The notes under the pieces are model-generated. The model did no database searches, was not told the origin of the DNA, and worked only from the letters and a program-made list of their open reading frames with translations. From Spartinivicinus marinus (lineage in GTDB: Bacteria > Pseudomonadota > Gammaproteobacteria > Pseudomonadales > Zooshikellaceae): a stretch of 64,000 nt of DNA. Positions 56,556 through 64,000 of this stretch are shown here, one piece after another; within the stretch, counting starts at the first letter, position 1, and each line of letters opens with the position of its first letter. The stretch covers positions 1,240,001 to 1,304,000 of the forward strand of contig NZ_JAPJZK010000001.1 of assembly GCF_026309355.1 (NCBI RefSeq), in the 5' to 3' direction. A program made the position numbers and the translations under genes.

Positions 56556-59237
56556 GTGACAAATACTTGGGTAAAAACCACCTGTGCATTTTGTGGTGTT
56601 GGTTGTGGTGTTGAAGCACGGGTCAGCAATAATAAGATCATTGTTAGAGGTGATAAACAACATCCTGCTAACTTTGGTCGGTTATGCTCCAAAGGCATGG
56701 CATTAGGGGAAATAGTCAATAATAAAGGACGACTGTTACAGCCTTATATTGAAGGTAAAACTACAAGCTGGCAAAGTGCAATAGTTAAAATAGCAACAGC
56801 TTTTAAACAGATTATTGATCGTTTTGGTCCTGAAGCCATTGGCTTTTATTTATCTGGACAATTATTAACTGAAGATTATTATGTTGCCAACAAGTTAATG
56901 AAAGGCTTTATTGGCAGCCCTAATATTGATACCAATTCTCGTTTATGTATGTCATCCAGTGTTGCCGCACATAAACGAGCCTTTGGTAGTGACACCGTGC
57001 CAGGCTGCTATGAAGATCTAGAAAAAGCTGAATTAATTATTATTACTGGAGCCAACCTTGCCTGGTGCCACCCTGTTTTATACCAGCGCATTATGGCCGC
57101 TAAACAGCAAACACCAAACTTAAAAATAGTTGTAATAGACCCTCGTAAAACAGTAACAGCACAAATGGCTGATCTGCACCTTCCTATTCAACCGGGCACT
57201 GATGTATTACTGTTTAATGGCTTACTTCATTATTTATTTCAAGTAAAAAAGCTGAATCATCACTTTATTCAACAACATACTGAAGGGTTTTCATCAACAC
57301 TTCATGCCGCGAGAAATGAAGCACATGACCTGTTGTTTTTAGCGAAACAACTAGCTGTTTCCAGTGATTTGGTTACTCAGTTTTATCACTGGTTTTCAGA
57401 AGCAGATAAAGTAGTCACCTTATACTCACAAGGTATCAACCAATCCAGTTGCGGAACTGATAAAGTAAACAGTATTTTAAACTGCCATTTAGCAACAGGA
57501 AAAATAGGTAAACCTGGATGTGGGCCATTTTCACTAACTGGCCAACCAAACGCGATGGGAGGCCGTGAAGTTGGTGGTATGGCAAATAGCTTAGCAGCTC
57601 ATTTGGAGTTTAATAATTCACAACACTATGACCTGTTAAGCCACTTTTGGCAAACCGATAAGCTGGTTAAACAACCAGGTTTAAAAGCTGTCGATTTATT
57701 TGATGCAGCAGCCAAAGGTAAAATTAAAGCCATCTGGATCATGGGAACAAACCCTGTGGTAAGTTTGCCTAACTCCCACCATGTAATAGCTGCACTAAAA
57801 AACTGCCCACTTGTTGTGGTTTCAGACTGTATGTTTGAAACTGACACCAATACATATGCTAATGTACTGTTACCCGCCGCCGGCTGGGGTGAAAAATCTG
57901 GTATGGTGACTAATTCTGAACGACGTATTTCTCGTCAACGCTCTTTAATCAATCCAATTGGTGAAGCCAAACCCGATTGGTGGATTATTTGTCAAGTAGC
58001 GAAACAGATGGGGTTTAGCCAAGCATTTAGCTACTCAAGTGAAGCTGATATTTTTAAAGAATATGCAGCATTAACCGGTTTAAAAAATAAGGGTACCCGT
58101 GATTTAGACTTATCTTTATTTACCAACCTAACAACTCAAGAATATCATGATTTTACTCCCGTTCAGTGGCCTGCAATAAAAAATACCAAACAATCTAATA
58201 ATAAACGCTTTTTTGCTGATGGTAAATTTTATACCCAAACAACTAAAGCACAATTTATTACAGTAAGTTATAAACCACCTGCCACAAAAACTAACTCAAC
58301 CTACCCTTTAATATTCAATACTGGTCGTATTCGAGATCAGTGGCATACCATGACACGCACTTCGTTTATACCTAAATTATGTACACATACACCTGAACCG
58401 TATGTTCATATAAACTCGCTAGATGCTACAACATTCTCTATCAAGCATGATGAACTGGTACAGCTTACTAGTCACATAGGCACACTAATCACTAGAGCTA
58501 AAGTGTCTGAGAAAATATTATCAGGGCAAGTTTTTATGCCTATGCATTGGACTCGGATGCTGTCCAGTAGCAGTCATGTTAGTCAACTGATTGCCCCTAA
58601 TATTGATCCCTTTTCAGGCCAACCAGAGTCAAAGTATACACCAGTTGCCATTTCGCCCTGGCAATATAGTTGTGAGGCAATTGTCGTTGTTCGAGAAAAG
58701 CTAACTCATAAACACTTTGATTACTGGATCAAACAACACATTAAAGGTGGTTATTTATATCGCTTAGCCAGCAGGCAATCGCCAGAAAATTTTTATAGTA
58801 AACTATTAACCCAGCTGAAACCAGACAGCGCCAGCTCTCGTTTAGCTTTTTATGACAAAACCGAACAAGAGTTCCGTTATGGTTTTATTAATGACCAACA
58901 GTTACATGCATGTATATTTATTGCGCCTCGCCTTAATCACTTTGACTTAGCTTGGCTCAATGAACTACTTACTCTTAATTTACAACCTGCTTTACTACAT
59001 CGTTTAATTACTAATAATAAAACAAACGCTTTATTTACAGAAAAAACATTATGTGCGTGTAAACAAGTGAGTAAAAAAACTATTTGCAATACCATTAGGC
59101 AACTACAATTAGATAATACGACAGCAGTCAGTCAAGCAACACTGGCAGGCAGTGTATGTGGATCATGTATTCCAGAAATACAAATTTTACTTGATACACA
59201 ACCGTTATCGGCCAATTCTAATAGCAAGTCGTCCTAA
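56556..59237 (+). CDS. nasA: Assimilatory nitrate reductase catalytic subunit
   Basis: 893 residues. Molybdopterin-guanine-dinucleotide enzyme that reduces nitrate to nitrite in the cytoplasm. N-terminal [4Fe-4S] ligands C10, C13, C17 and C44 (TCAFCGVGCGVE...RLCSKG). Molybdopterin-binding parts include GFYLSGQLLTEDYYVANKLMKG, NIDTNSRLCMSSSV and NTGRIRDQWHTMTRT. The C-terminal BFD-like [2Fe-2S] motif (CACKQVSKKTIC...VCGSCIPEIQ) is typical of NasA and NasC fusions. Translation begins at GTG 56556, as the frame needs the first cysteines; the ribosome site is weak. Its 3' end overlaps the convergent phospholipase-D-family gene by 33 bases. Confidence 0.95.
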   Translation: MTNTWVKTTCAFCGVGCGVEARVSNNKIIVRGDKQHPANFGRLCSKGMALGEIVNNKGRLLQPYIEGKTTSWQSAIVKIATAFKQIIDRFGPEAIGFYLSGQLLTEDYYVANKLMKGFIGSPNIDTNSRLCMSSSVAAHKRAFGSDTVPGCYEDLEKAELIIITGANLAWCHPVLYQRIMAAKQQTPNLKIVVIDPRKTVTAQMADLHLPIQPGTDVLLFNGLLHYLFQVKKLNHHFIQQHTEGFSSTLHAARNEAHDLLFLAKQLAVSSDLVTQFYHWFSEADKVVTLYSQGINQSSCGTDKVNSILNCHLATGKIGKPGCGPFSLTGQPNAMGGREVGGMANSLAAHLEFNNSQHYDLLSHFWQTDKLVKQPGLKAVDLFDAAAKGKIKAIWIMGTNPVVSLPNSHHVIAALKNCPLVVVSDCMFETDTNTYANVLLPAAGWGEKSGMVTNSERRISRQRSLINPIGEAKPDWWIICQVAKQMGFSQAFSYSSEADIFKEYAALTGLKNKGTRDLDLSLFTNLTTQEYHDFTPVQWPAIKNTKQSNNKRFFADGKFYTQTTKAQFITVSYKPPATKTNSTYPLIFNTGRIRDQWHTMTRTSFIPKLCTHTPEPYVHINSLDATTFSIKHDELVQLTSHIGTLITRAKVSEKILSGQVFMPMHWTRMLSSSSHVSQLIAPNIDPFSGQPESKYTPVAISPWQYSCEAIVVVREKLTHKHFDYWIKQHIKGGYLYRLASRQSPENFYSKLLTQLKPDSASSRLAFYDKTEQEFRYGFINDQQLHACIFIAPRLNHFDLAWLNELLTLNLQPALLHRLITNNKTNALFTEKTLCACKQVSKKTICNTIRQLQLDNTTAVSQATLAGSVCGSCIPEIQILLDTQPLSANSNSKSS

Positions 59238-60341
59238 CACACTAAATAGCCACTCGCGTAAACGTTTATGCCATGGACGGCTCAACCACTCTTCCAAAGT
59301 GAACTGTTTACAGTTAGTAAAATCTTGTTCAAATAGTTGCTTGACTTCTTCTGCAAATAGACCCGATTTTACTTCTTGATTGGCATCTAAGTTCCAATGC
59401 AAATCCCAATGATCAAAATTACACGACCCTATGCTTACCCAGCTATCTGCCAGTACCATTTTAGCGTGTAGACAGCGATGCTGGTATTCATAAATTTTTA
59501 CTCCATCACGAAGCTGCCGATAATAATAACGATGGCCTGCATAGCGCACCCAACGGTTATCAGTATATTTACTAGATAATAACAGCCGCACATCTACACC
59601 TTTTCTAGCAGCCCTTCGCAACACTCGTCGTACTTTGTTAGAAGGTAAAAAGTAAGGTGTAGCAAACCATACCCGATGCTGCGCCTTTTTTATTTGTTTA
59701 ACAAGGGACCTTACTATATCAGCATCACGAAAGTAGCTCCCAAAACTCAACCTAGCCAAATAGCTTCGTTCCAGTTTATGGATCTTAAGCTCAGGCTGAC
59801 TAACCTGTATGGGTAAGTCACTAAAGCGTCCCCAGGTCTGTTTAAATAAAGCCAGCCAGTCAACCACTACATGCCCCTTCACAGCTAACATCACCTCATG
59901 CCAAAGCGCTTGTCGGGTATTAGGGTTATAAAAATCGTCGGTTATGCCTGCTCCACCGATATATGCCAGTTCACCATCTATCAAAAACAACTTGCGATGG
60001 TTACGGTTTAAGTTCTCTGTTAGCCGTTGTCTTTTTATACTTAGTGGGTTGTACAATACCAACTTCACACCAAGTCTGGTCAAGCGCTGCCGATCTTTAG
60101 TTATTAAGCCTAAGCTACCAAAATCGTCAAGCAGCCAGTATATTTTTACTTCTCGACTAATTGCCTCTACAAGCACATCATAAAATGCCTCAAATAATAC
60201 ACCAGAAGCAACCAAATACATTTCAATAATGACATATTCTTTTGCATTCAGCACAGCTGAAAAAATATGTGGGAAAAAAGCGTCCCCATCAATTAACAGT
60301 TCTATATGATTTGCAGCTCGCCAAGGAAAGTATTTACTCAC
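59205..60341 (-). CDS. Cardiolipin synthase-like phospholipase D family protein
   Basis: 378 residues. Two HKD motifs: HRKLFLID with H115, K117, D122, and HAKMVLAD with H292, K294, D299. Each is followed by GGAGITDDFY or GSCNFDHWDLHWN, characteristic of the ClsB/ClsA phosphatidyltransferases. No N-terminal membrane helices, which makes it closer to ClsB. It makes cardiolipin or phosphatidyltransfers at the inner membrane. It overlaps the nasA 3' end in opposite orientation; no operon partners. Confidence 0.88.
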   Translation of the reverse strand: MSKYFPWRAANHIELLIDGDAFFPHIFSAVLNAKEYVIIEMYLVASGVLFEAFYDVLVEAISREVKIYWLLDDFGSLGLITKDRQRLTRLGVKLVLYNPLSIKRQRLTENLNRNHRKLFLIDGELAYIGGAGITDDFYNPNTRQALWHEVMLAVKGHVVVDWLALFKQTWGRFSDLPIQVSQPELKIHKLERSYLARLSFGSYFRDADIVRSLVKQIKKAQHRVWFATPYFLPSNKVRRVLRRAARKGVDVRLLLSSKYTDNRWVRYAGHRYYYRQLRDGVKIYEYQHRCLHAKMVLADSWVSIGSCNFDHWDLHWNLDANQEVKSGLFAEEVKQLFEQDFTNCKQFTLEEWLSRPWHKRLREWLFSVLGRLAIRIGR

Positions 60342-60601
60342 GTCATATACATTTTAATTACAGGTTAGAAAATAATTTTACTCACAAACACTGCATTAAT
60401 GAGTATAAAACTAGCCAAATATAATTAAATATAAATAACTTTACTTATCAGATTAACAAAGACAATATACCAGCAAGCTGGATACTACCATTATTCAGTG
60501 AAATTAACTGTTTGATTATATGTTAAACGTATTTAAAAGTCATTAGTTGAACAGCAAACAAAACCAGGTCAATAAAATCAACTATCCAGGCATAAAGGAC
60601 T

Positions 60602-62896
60602 ATGCACAAGTTAACTAAAACAATAAATTTTCGTGATATTCAAAAACACGATGAAAAACTAGTTGTTGGATCTGCTAAAGTACCTGATATCAGTAAAGGC
60701 ATCCCCGGTGAACCTGCTGCCTGGTTTCTTGGCCCCCAGGCTGAAAATAACGACTTACTGAAAGAGCTGATTGAGAAAAGCCAAGAGTCAGTAGCCAACT
60801 ACCGGCGACTTTACTCAGAAATTCACGGTGACCCATCTGTTATCACCAAAGCAATAAAAGACAGCGAACTATATAAGACTAGTGTAGAAGAACTAAAATC
60901 TGCCCACCAGGAACTTTTAGATTACCTTTCCAGCCACTCAACACCTTTTGCCAGCTTACGTTATCAAGGACATATGCTGTGGGAAAACCCACTACCAGCA
61001 TTAGCAGGTTACTATGCAACCATGCTACATAACCCTAACAATGTCACTATCCAAGCTTCAACAGCTACTACTCCATTAGCCATCGTGCTTAGCATGGATA
61101 TGTGCAAAATGATTGGCTATCCCGTTCAGTGTAAAAATGAAGCCTGGTCTCACATTACTGCTGATGGTTCTATAGCGAATATTGAAGCCACTTGGGCTAC
61201 ACGAGAAGTTAAGTATATGCCCTTTTCATTAGCTATGTTACTTGATGATGCTGAACCAGGTACTCCCTTATGGCAAGCGCGTGATATGGCTTTTACAACA
61301 CTTAATGGTGACTCTCAAGTTTTACGCAAAGCATCCTCTTGGACATTATTTAATATTCCAATGGATGAGGTACTTGCATTGCCTGAAAAAATCGCTGATT
61401 TAGCTAACATAGAAGATATTTTCACTGTATGGAACCAGTTACTTCCCTACACCTATAATGCTATAGGTGGAGCGGTTATGTGGCAGAAAATAACCAAACG
61501 AGATGATGTTTTGGCCGTACCCACTAACCGACGAGCTTCTCAACCACCTATTATGCTGGCACCTTCCACTCGACATTATAGTTGGCCCAAAGCAGCTGCC
61601 GTATGTGATTTTGGAATGAAAGGCTTATGGAGTGTAATGGTTGACGAGTATGCCCGCCAACCCGTCACAATACTTCAGGAAAAAATTACTCACTGCTTAG
61701 AGAAACGTATTCCTGTTGCGATGGTGGTTGCTGTTATCGGTACGACAGAAGAGTCTTCTGTTGACCCTCTTGCAGATATGATTGATATGCGTAATGAAAT
61801 GCGCTTACAAGGCATCGATTTTAATATCCATGCTGATGCAGCTTGGGGGGGCTATATGATTGCAGCCATTCGAAAAGACTATGGTTTTGAAGATAAAGGC
61901 ATAAATACCAACAGCATTTTTCTTGAAGATGAGCTTTTTGTCAAAAACACTAAAAACATCCCACTGAGTGATTATGTTATTAAACATTATAAAGCGCTAC
62001 GCCACTCAGACTCTGTAACAATCGATCCACATAAAATGGGCTATATTCAATACCCTGCAGGCTCTATTTTGTACAGAAATGGCGAGATAAGACGGTTAAC
62101 AACCTTTACAGGCTCTTATATTGGTGGAAGTGGCTCAGTCGCCACAGATCAGTATACAATTGGTTGCTTTGGTTTAGAAGGCTCCAAACCTGGAGCTGCT
62201 CCTGCAGCAGTATACCTTACTCATCGGGTAATTCGTCCTACTGTAAAAGGCTATGGAAAAATCATTAACAAATCGATGATTAATGCCAAACGGTTTTACA
62301 TGAAACTAATGGCACTTAATAAAGATAACGATATGTATGAATGTGTGCCTTTACAGAAAATGCCTTGTGAGCATAAAGGGGAGCAACGACAAGCAGATTA
62401 CCGAAGAATTATCCAACAATATGGCGAAATCAAGGAACACAATCTACAGCAATGTAATACTGGCAACTGGCGAGAATTTGGTCCCGATTTAAATATTGTT
62501 GATTATGTCTTCAATCCAAAGCGCGCCAATGGTTGTGAAAATACTGATGTCGCAGCATTTCGTTCGTTTAATCAATATTTTTACGATAAATTTCGTGTGC
62601 AATACGAAGATGAACAAACAATTGAGAACTTTCCACCATTAATGGTTTCAATGACTACCTTTAATCTTGAAGAATATGGCGAAGAGTTTATTGGTACCTT
62701 TGCAGAACGCATAGGCCTTGTTTATAAGTATATGCCTCAAGATCTACCTTGTATTCGCTCTACCTTAATGGACCCCTATGTAACTGAAACAGCAGAAGGT
62801 GATTTTTTAGATACCCTCATTGAAGTGATTGATACAGAAGTCAAACATATGGTCCAGCTATGGAGAGATGGTATACTGTTTGAGTCATTAGAATAA
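60602..62896 (+). CDS. PLP-dependent decarboxylase, tyrosine/glutamate decarboxylase type
   Basis: 764 residues, longer than most group II decarboxylases. N-terminal FLGPQAENNDLLKELI and MLWENPLPALAGYYATMLHNPNNVTIQAS resemble bacterial tyrosine decarboxylases (about 620 residues). The PLP site has HADAAWGGYM (D412) and the Schiff-base lysine K478 in VTIDPHKMGY. The C-terminal region adds a domain of about 150-200 residues. It would form an amine from an aromatic or acidic amino acid; the substrate is not certain. There is no amine-amino acid antiporter next to it, unlike acid-resistance tyrosine decarboxylase operons. Confidence 0.85.
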   Translation: MHKLTKTINFRDIQKHDEKLVVGSAKVPDISKGIPGEPAAWFLGPQAENNDLLKELIEKSQESVANYRRLYSEIHGDPSVITKAIKDSELYKTSVEELKSAHQELLDYLSSHSTPFASLRYQGHMLWENPLPALAGYYATMLHNPNNVTIQASTATTPLAIVLSMDMCKMIGYPVQCKNEAWSHITADGSIANIEATWATREVKYMPFSLAMLLDDAEPGTPLWQARDMAFTTLNGDSQVLRKASSWTLFNIPMDEVLALPEKIADLANIEDIFTVWNQLLPYTYNAIGGAVMWQKITKRDDVLAVPTNRRASQPPIMLAPSTRHYSWPKAAAVCDFGMKGLWSVMVDEYARQPVTILQEKITHCLEKRIPVAMVVAVIGTTEESSVDPLADMIDMRNEMRLQGIDFNIHADAAWGGYMIAAIRKDYGFEDKGINTNSIFLEDELFVKNTKNIPLSDYVIKHYKALRHSDSVTIDPHKMGYIQYPAGSILYRNGEIRRLTTFTGSYIGGSGSVATDQYTIGCFGLEGSKPGAAPAAVYLTHRVIRPTVKGYGKIINKSMINAKRFYMKLMALNKDNDMYECVPLQKMPCEHKGEQRQADYRRIIQQYGEIKEHNLQQCNTGNWREFGPDLNIVDYVFNPKRANGCENTDVAAFRSFNQYFYDKFRVQYEDEQTIENFPPLMVSMTTFNLEEYGEEFIGTFAERIGLVYKYMPQDLPCIRSTLMDPYVTETAEGDFLDTLIEVIDTEVKHMVQLWRDGILFESLE

Positions 62897-62909
62897 TATA
62901 GCTAACGTA

Positions 62910-62948
62910 AATGGCTTTTAGGGCAAAACCTTTAACCTAAAAGCCATT
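62910..62948. terminator. Bidirectional terminator-like hairpin
   Basis: 13-bp stem AATGGCTTTTAGG / CCTAAAAGCCATT (62910-62922, 62936-62948) between the two convergent genes, suited to both. The stem holds T and A runs, so either strand ends with a U-containing arm. Confidence 0.6.
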
Positions 62949-62964
62949 AGCGAAAAGTATCAGG

Positions 62965-63735
62965 TTAAGGCACTTGATTTAATTGTTTCCAAAGATGAAA
63001 TGCATACGCTAGCATTGTAATTGCGTCATCTTGCTCATCAGCAGAATGATAATTTAAGTCTATCAATAAGTGATCTTGGCTATCTGAAGCTTTAGCTACT
63101 CGAAGAAAGGCAGATAAACTAGAAACTGATTTATTTTGACAACGTTTATCGCCTATTTTCAAGTTTCTAACACTTATCAGCGCATTCATCAGTTTGTCGG
63201 CTAATCCTCCAGGAGAATTCTTAAATCCAAATTCCATTGCTAATAGTACACTAGAGTCAGTCAATAAATTTCCAGCTATCGCATAATAATCACCTTTGAT
63301 AACATTAGTAAACTCGTTAGTCTGGTTACCAGTATAAGTTGCAATGTCTACTTGCCCATTACTAACAGTTAATGCTATATATTGGCGTTCCAGTATATAA
63401 GCTGGATCAGCATCATTATGAACCAAATATTGAACAATTTTAGAAGCTTGAGTATTTTTATTAATTAGCTCTTTTCCATATTTTAAATTAATATTTGGTA
63501 TATCAATTGTAGCTTGGGTATTAATGACACCTTTTCCTGGTATTATACCATTGAGAATATCATTGACTCTAAAAGGTATGTCCTTTGGCATCATAACACA
63601 ACTGGCTAGAGCAACTCCTATCTGCTGAGAGTCAGGGTCATAGGCAATAATTGAAAATGTAGCCGATGCTGTTGAAGAAAATAACATAAAGCTCAATACA
63701 ATAGCTTTAATGTTTGAAAACATATTTAGCTGCAT
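62965..63735 (-). CDS. DUF1028 family protein with signal peptide
   Basis: 256 residues. A signal sequence (IKAIVLSFMLFSSTASA) is followed by TFSIIAYDPDSQQIGVALAS, the typical DUF1028 N-terminus. This family has an Ntn-hydrolase-like fold in which the residue after the cleavage would be a threonine. Later motifs: GVINTQATIDIPNINLKYGKEL, YAIAGNLLTDSSVL, and GGLADKLMNALISV. The biological substrate of the family is not known. Its periplasmic location here is inferred. Convergent to the decarboxylase. Confidence 0.78.
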   Translation of the reverse strand: MQLNMFSNIKAIVLSFMLFSSTASATFSIIAYDPDSQQIGVALASCVMMPKDIPFRVNDILNGIIPGKGVINTQATIDIPNINLKYGKELINKNTQASKIVQYLVHNDADPAYILERQYIALTVSNGQVDIATYTGNQTNEFTNVIKGDYYAIAGNLLTDSSVLLAMEFGFKNSPGGLADKLMNALISVRNLKIGDKRCQNKSVSSLSAFLRVAKASDSQDHLLIDLNYHSADEQDDAITMLAYAFHLWKQLNQVP

Positions 63736-63910
63736 AGTTTATTTACTGGTTTTAGAGTGATAATTAATTGGTCTTCTGTATAATTAATAAACTTAGGAAA
63801 GTTACTTTAGGTGAAGCATCCTCCTAACACTCATTAGCTGGGGCTATCATGGCATGAATTTATATTTATTTCAGTTATAATTTATTTATATACTGTAACA
63901 GTTTATATTG

Positions 63911-64000
63911 GTATACTCTTCGCGAATGATTTTTAGGCTTTGTTACCATCGCTCTTCACCCCAGTCATTTAGCTTATCTAAACTCTGGGGCTTCATCGCT
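63911..64000. repeat. Family B repeat B4, cut by window end
   Basis: Starts GTATACTCTTCGCGAATGAT, TTTTAGGCTTTGTTACCATC; the internal ACCCCAGTCATTTAGC and CTCTGGGGCTTCATCG pair near the end. It continues past 64000. Confidence 0.55.

Noticed and set aside
56508-56556. NasR-type antitermination leader before nasA
   Set aside because: The predicted leader is only about 37 bases and has no terminator hairpin; no nasR gene is present.

Overview
The window looks like a chromosomal segment of a low-GC (about 40% by eye) marine gammaproteobacterium. The conserved block lptF <-> pepA-holC-hyp-valS has the order known from Pseudomonas and Oceanospirillales. The AT-rich base composition, many secreted or regulatory accessory genes and several families of palindromic intergenic repeats suggest a Zooshikella/Spartinivicinus-like organism. 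That placement is inference; no 16S rRNA or tRNA gene is visible in the window.

Layout. 1-7.1 kb: housekeeping block (lptF cut by the window edge, divergent pepA, holC, a proline/lysine-rich hypothetical protein, valS). 7.1-9.9 kb: small accessory genes (periplasmic binding-like protein, tiny membrane protein, Cys-rich four-repeat secreted protein) among palindromic repeats. 9.9-22.1 kb: one signalling operon of five genes: a CheB-CheR-PAS-histidine kinase fusion, two stand-alone receivers, a 2161-residue cytoplasmic hybrid kinase with ten nearly identical 92-residue HAMP-type repeats, GAF and three receivers, and a CheR. 22.1-23.8 kb: repeat-rich spacer with two small hypothetical genes. 23.8-30.5 kb: a full reductive pyrimidine degradation set (preT/preA dihydropyrimidine dehydrogenase, dihydropyrimidinase, beta-ureidopropionase) led by an omega-aminotransferase that would remove the beta-alanine product. 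30.6-38.2 kb: mixed single genes (binding protein, ComFB-like protein, class I fumarase with a divergent LysR-type regulator, YafK-type L,D-transpeptidase, ferredoxin-reductase, YdjM-like membrane protein, enoyl-CoA hydratase).

38.5-49.3 kb: a polymorphic-toxin locus on the minus strand. A 1319-residue secreted protein with four copies of a beta-domain separated by calcium-binding-type repeats (three near-identical 873-bp tandem units) precedes a 1877-residue secreted RHS protein. The RHS protein carries, in order, a TPR-like region, a C39-like cysteine peptidase domain, the RHS shell, a Hint domain and a C-terminal PD-(D/E)xK-like candidate nuclease. Two small genes directly downstream are the natural immunity candidates.

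49.6-59.2 kb: the assimilatory nitrate/nitrite region. On the minus strand lie nirB, nirD, a nitrate transporter and a PP2C-phosphatase/Ser-Thr-kinase fusion; nasA is divergent on the plus strand. The nirB-nasA intergenic region holds two back-to-back sigma-54 promoter matches with NtrC-like sites midway between them. 59.2-64 kb: cardiolipin synthase-like PLD protein, a large tyrosine/glutamate-type PLP decarboxylase, a DUF1028 protein, and another repeat running off the window end.

At least four families of intergenic palindromic repeats (called A-D here) recur between these genes, sometimes inside operons.
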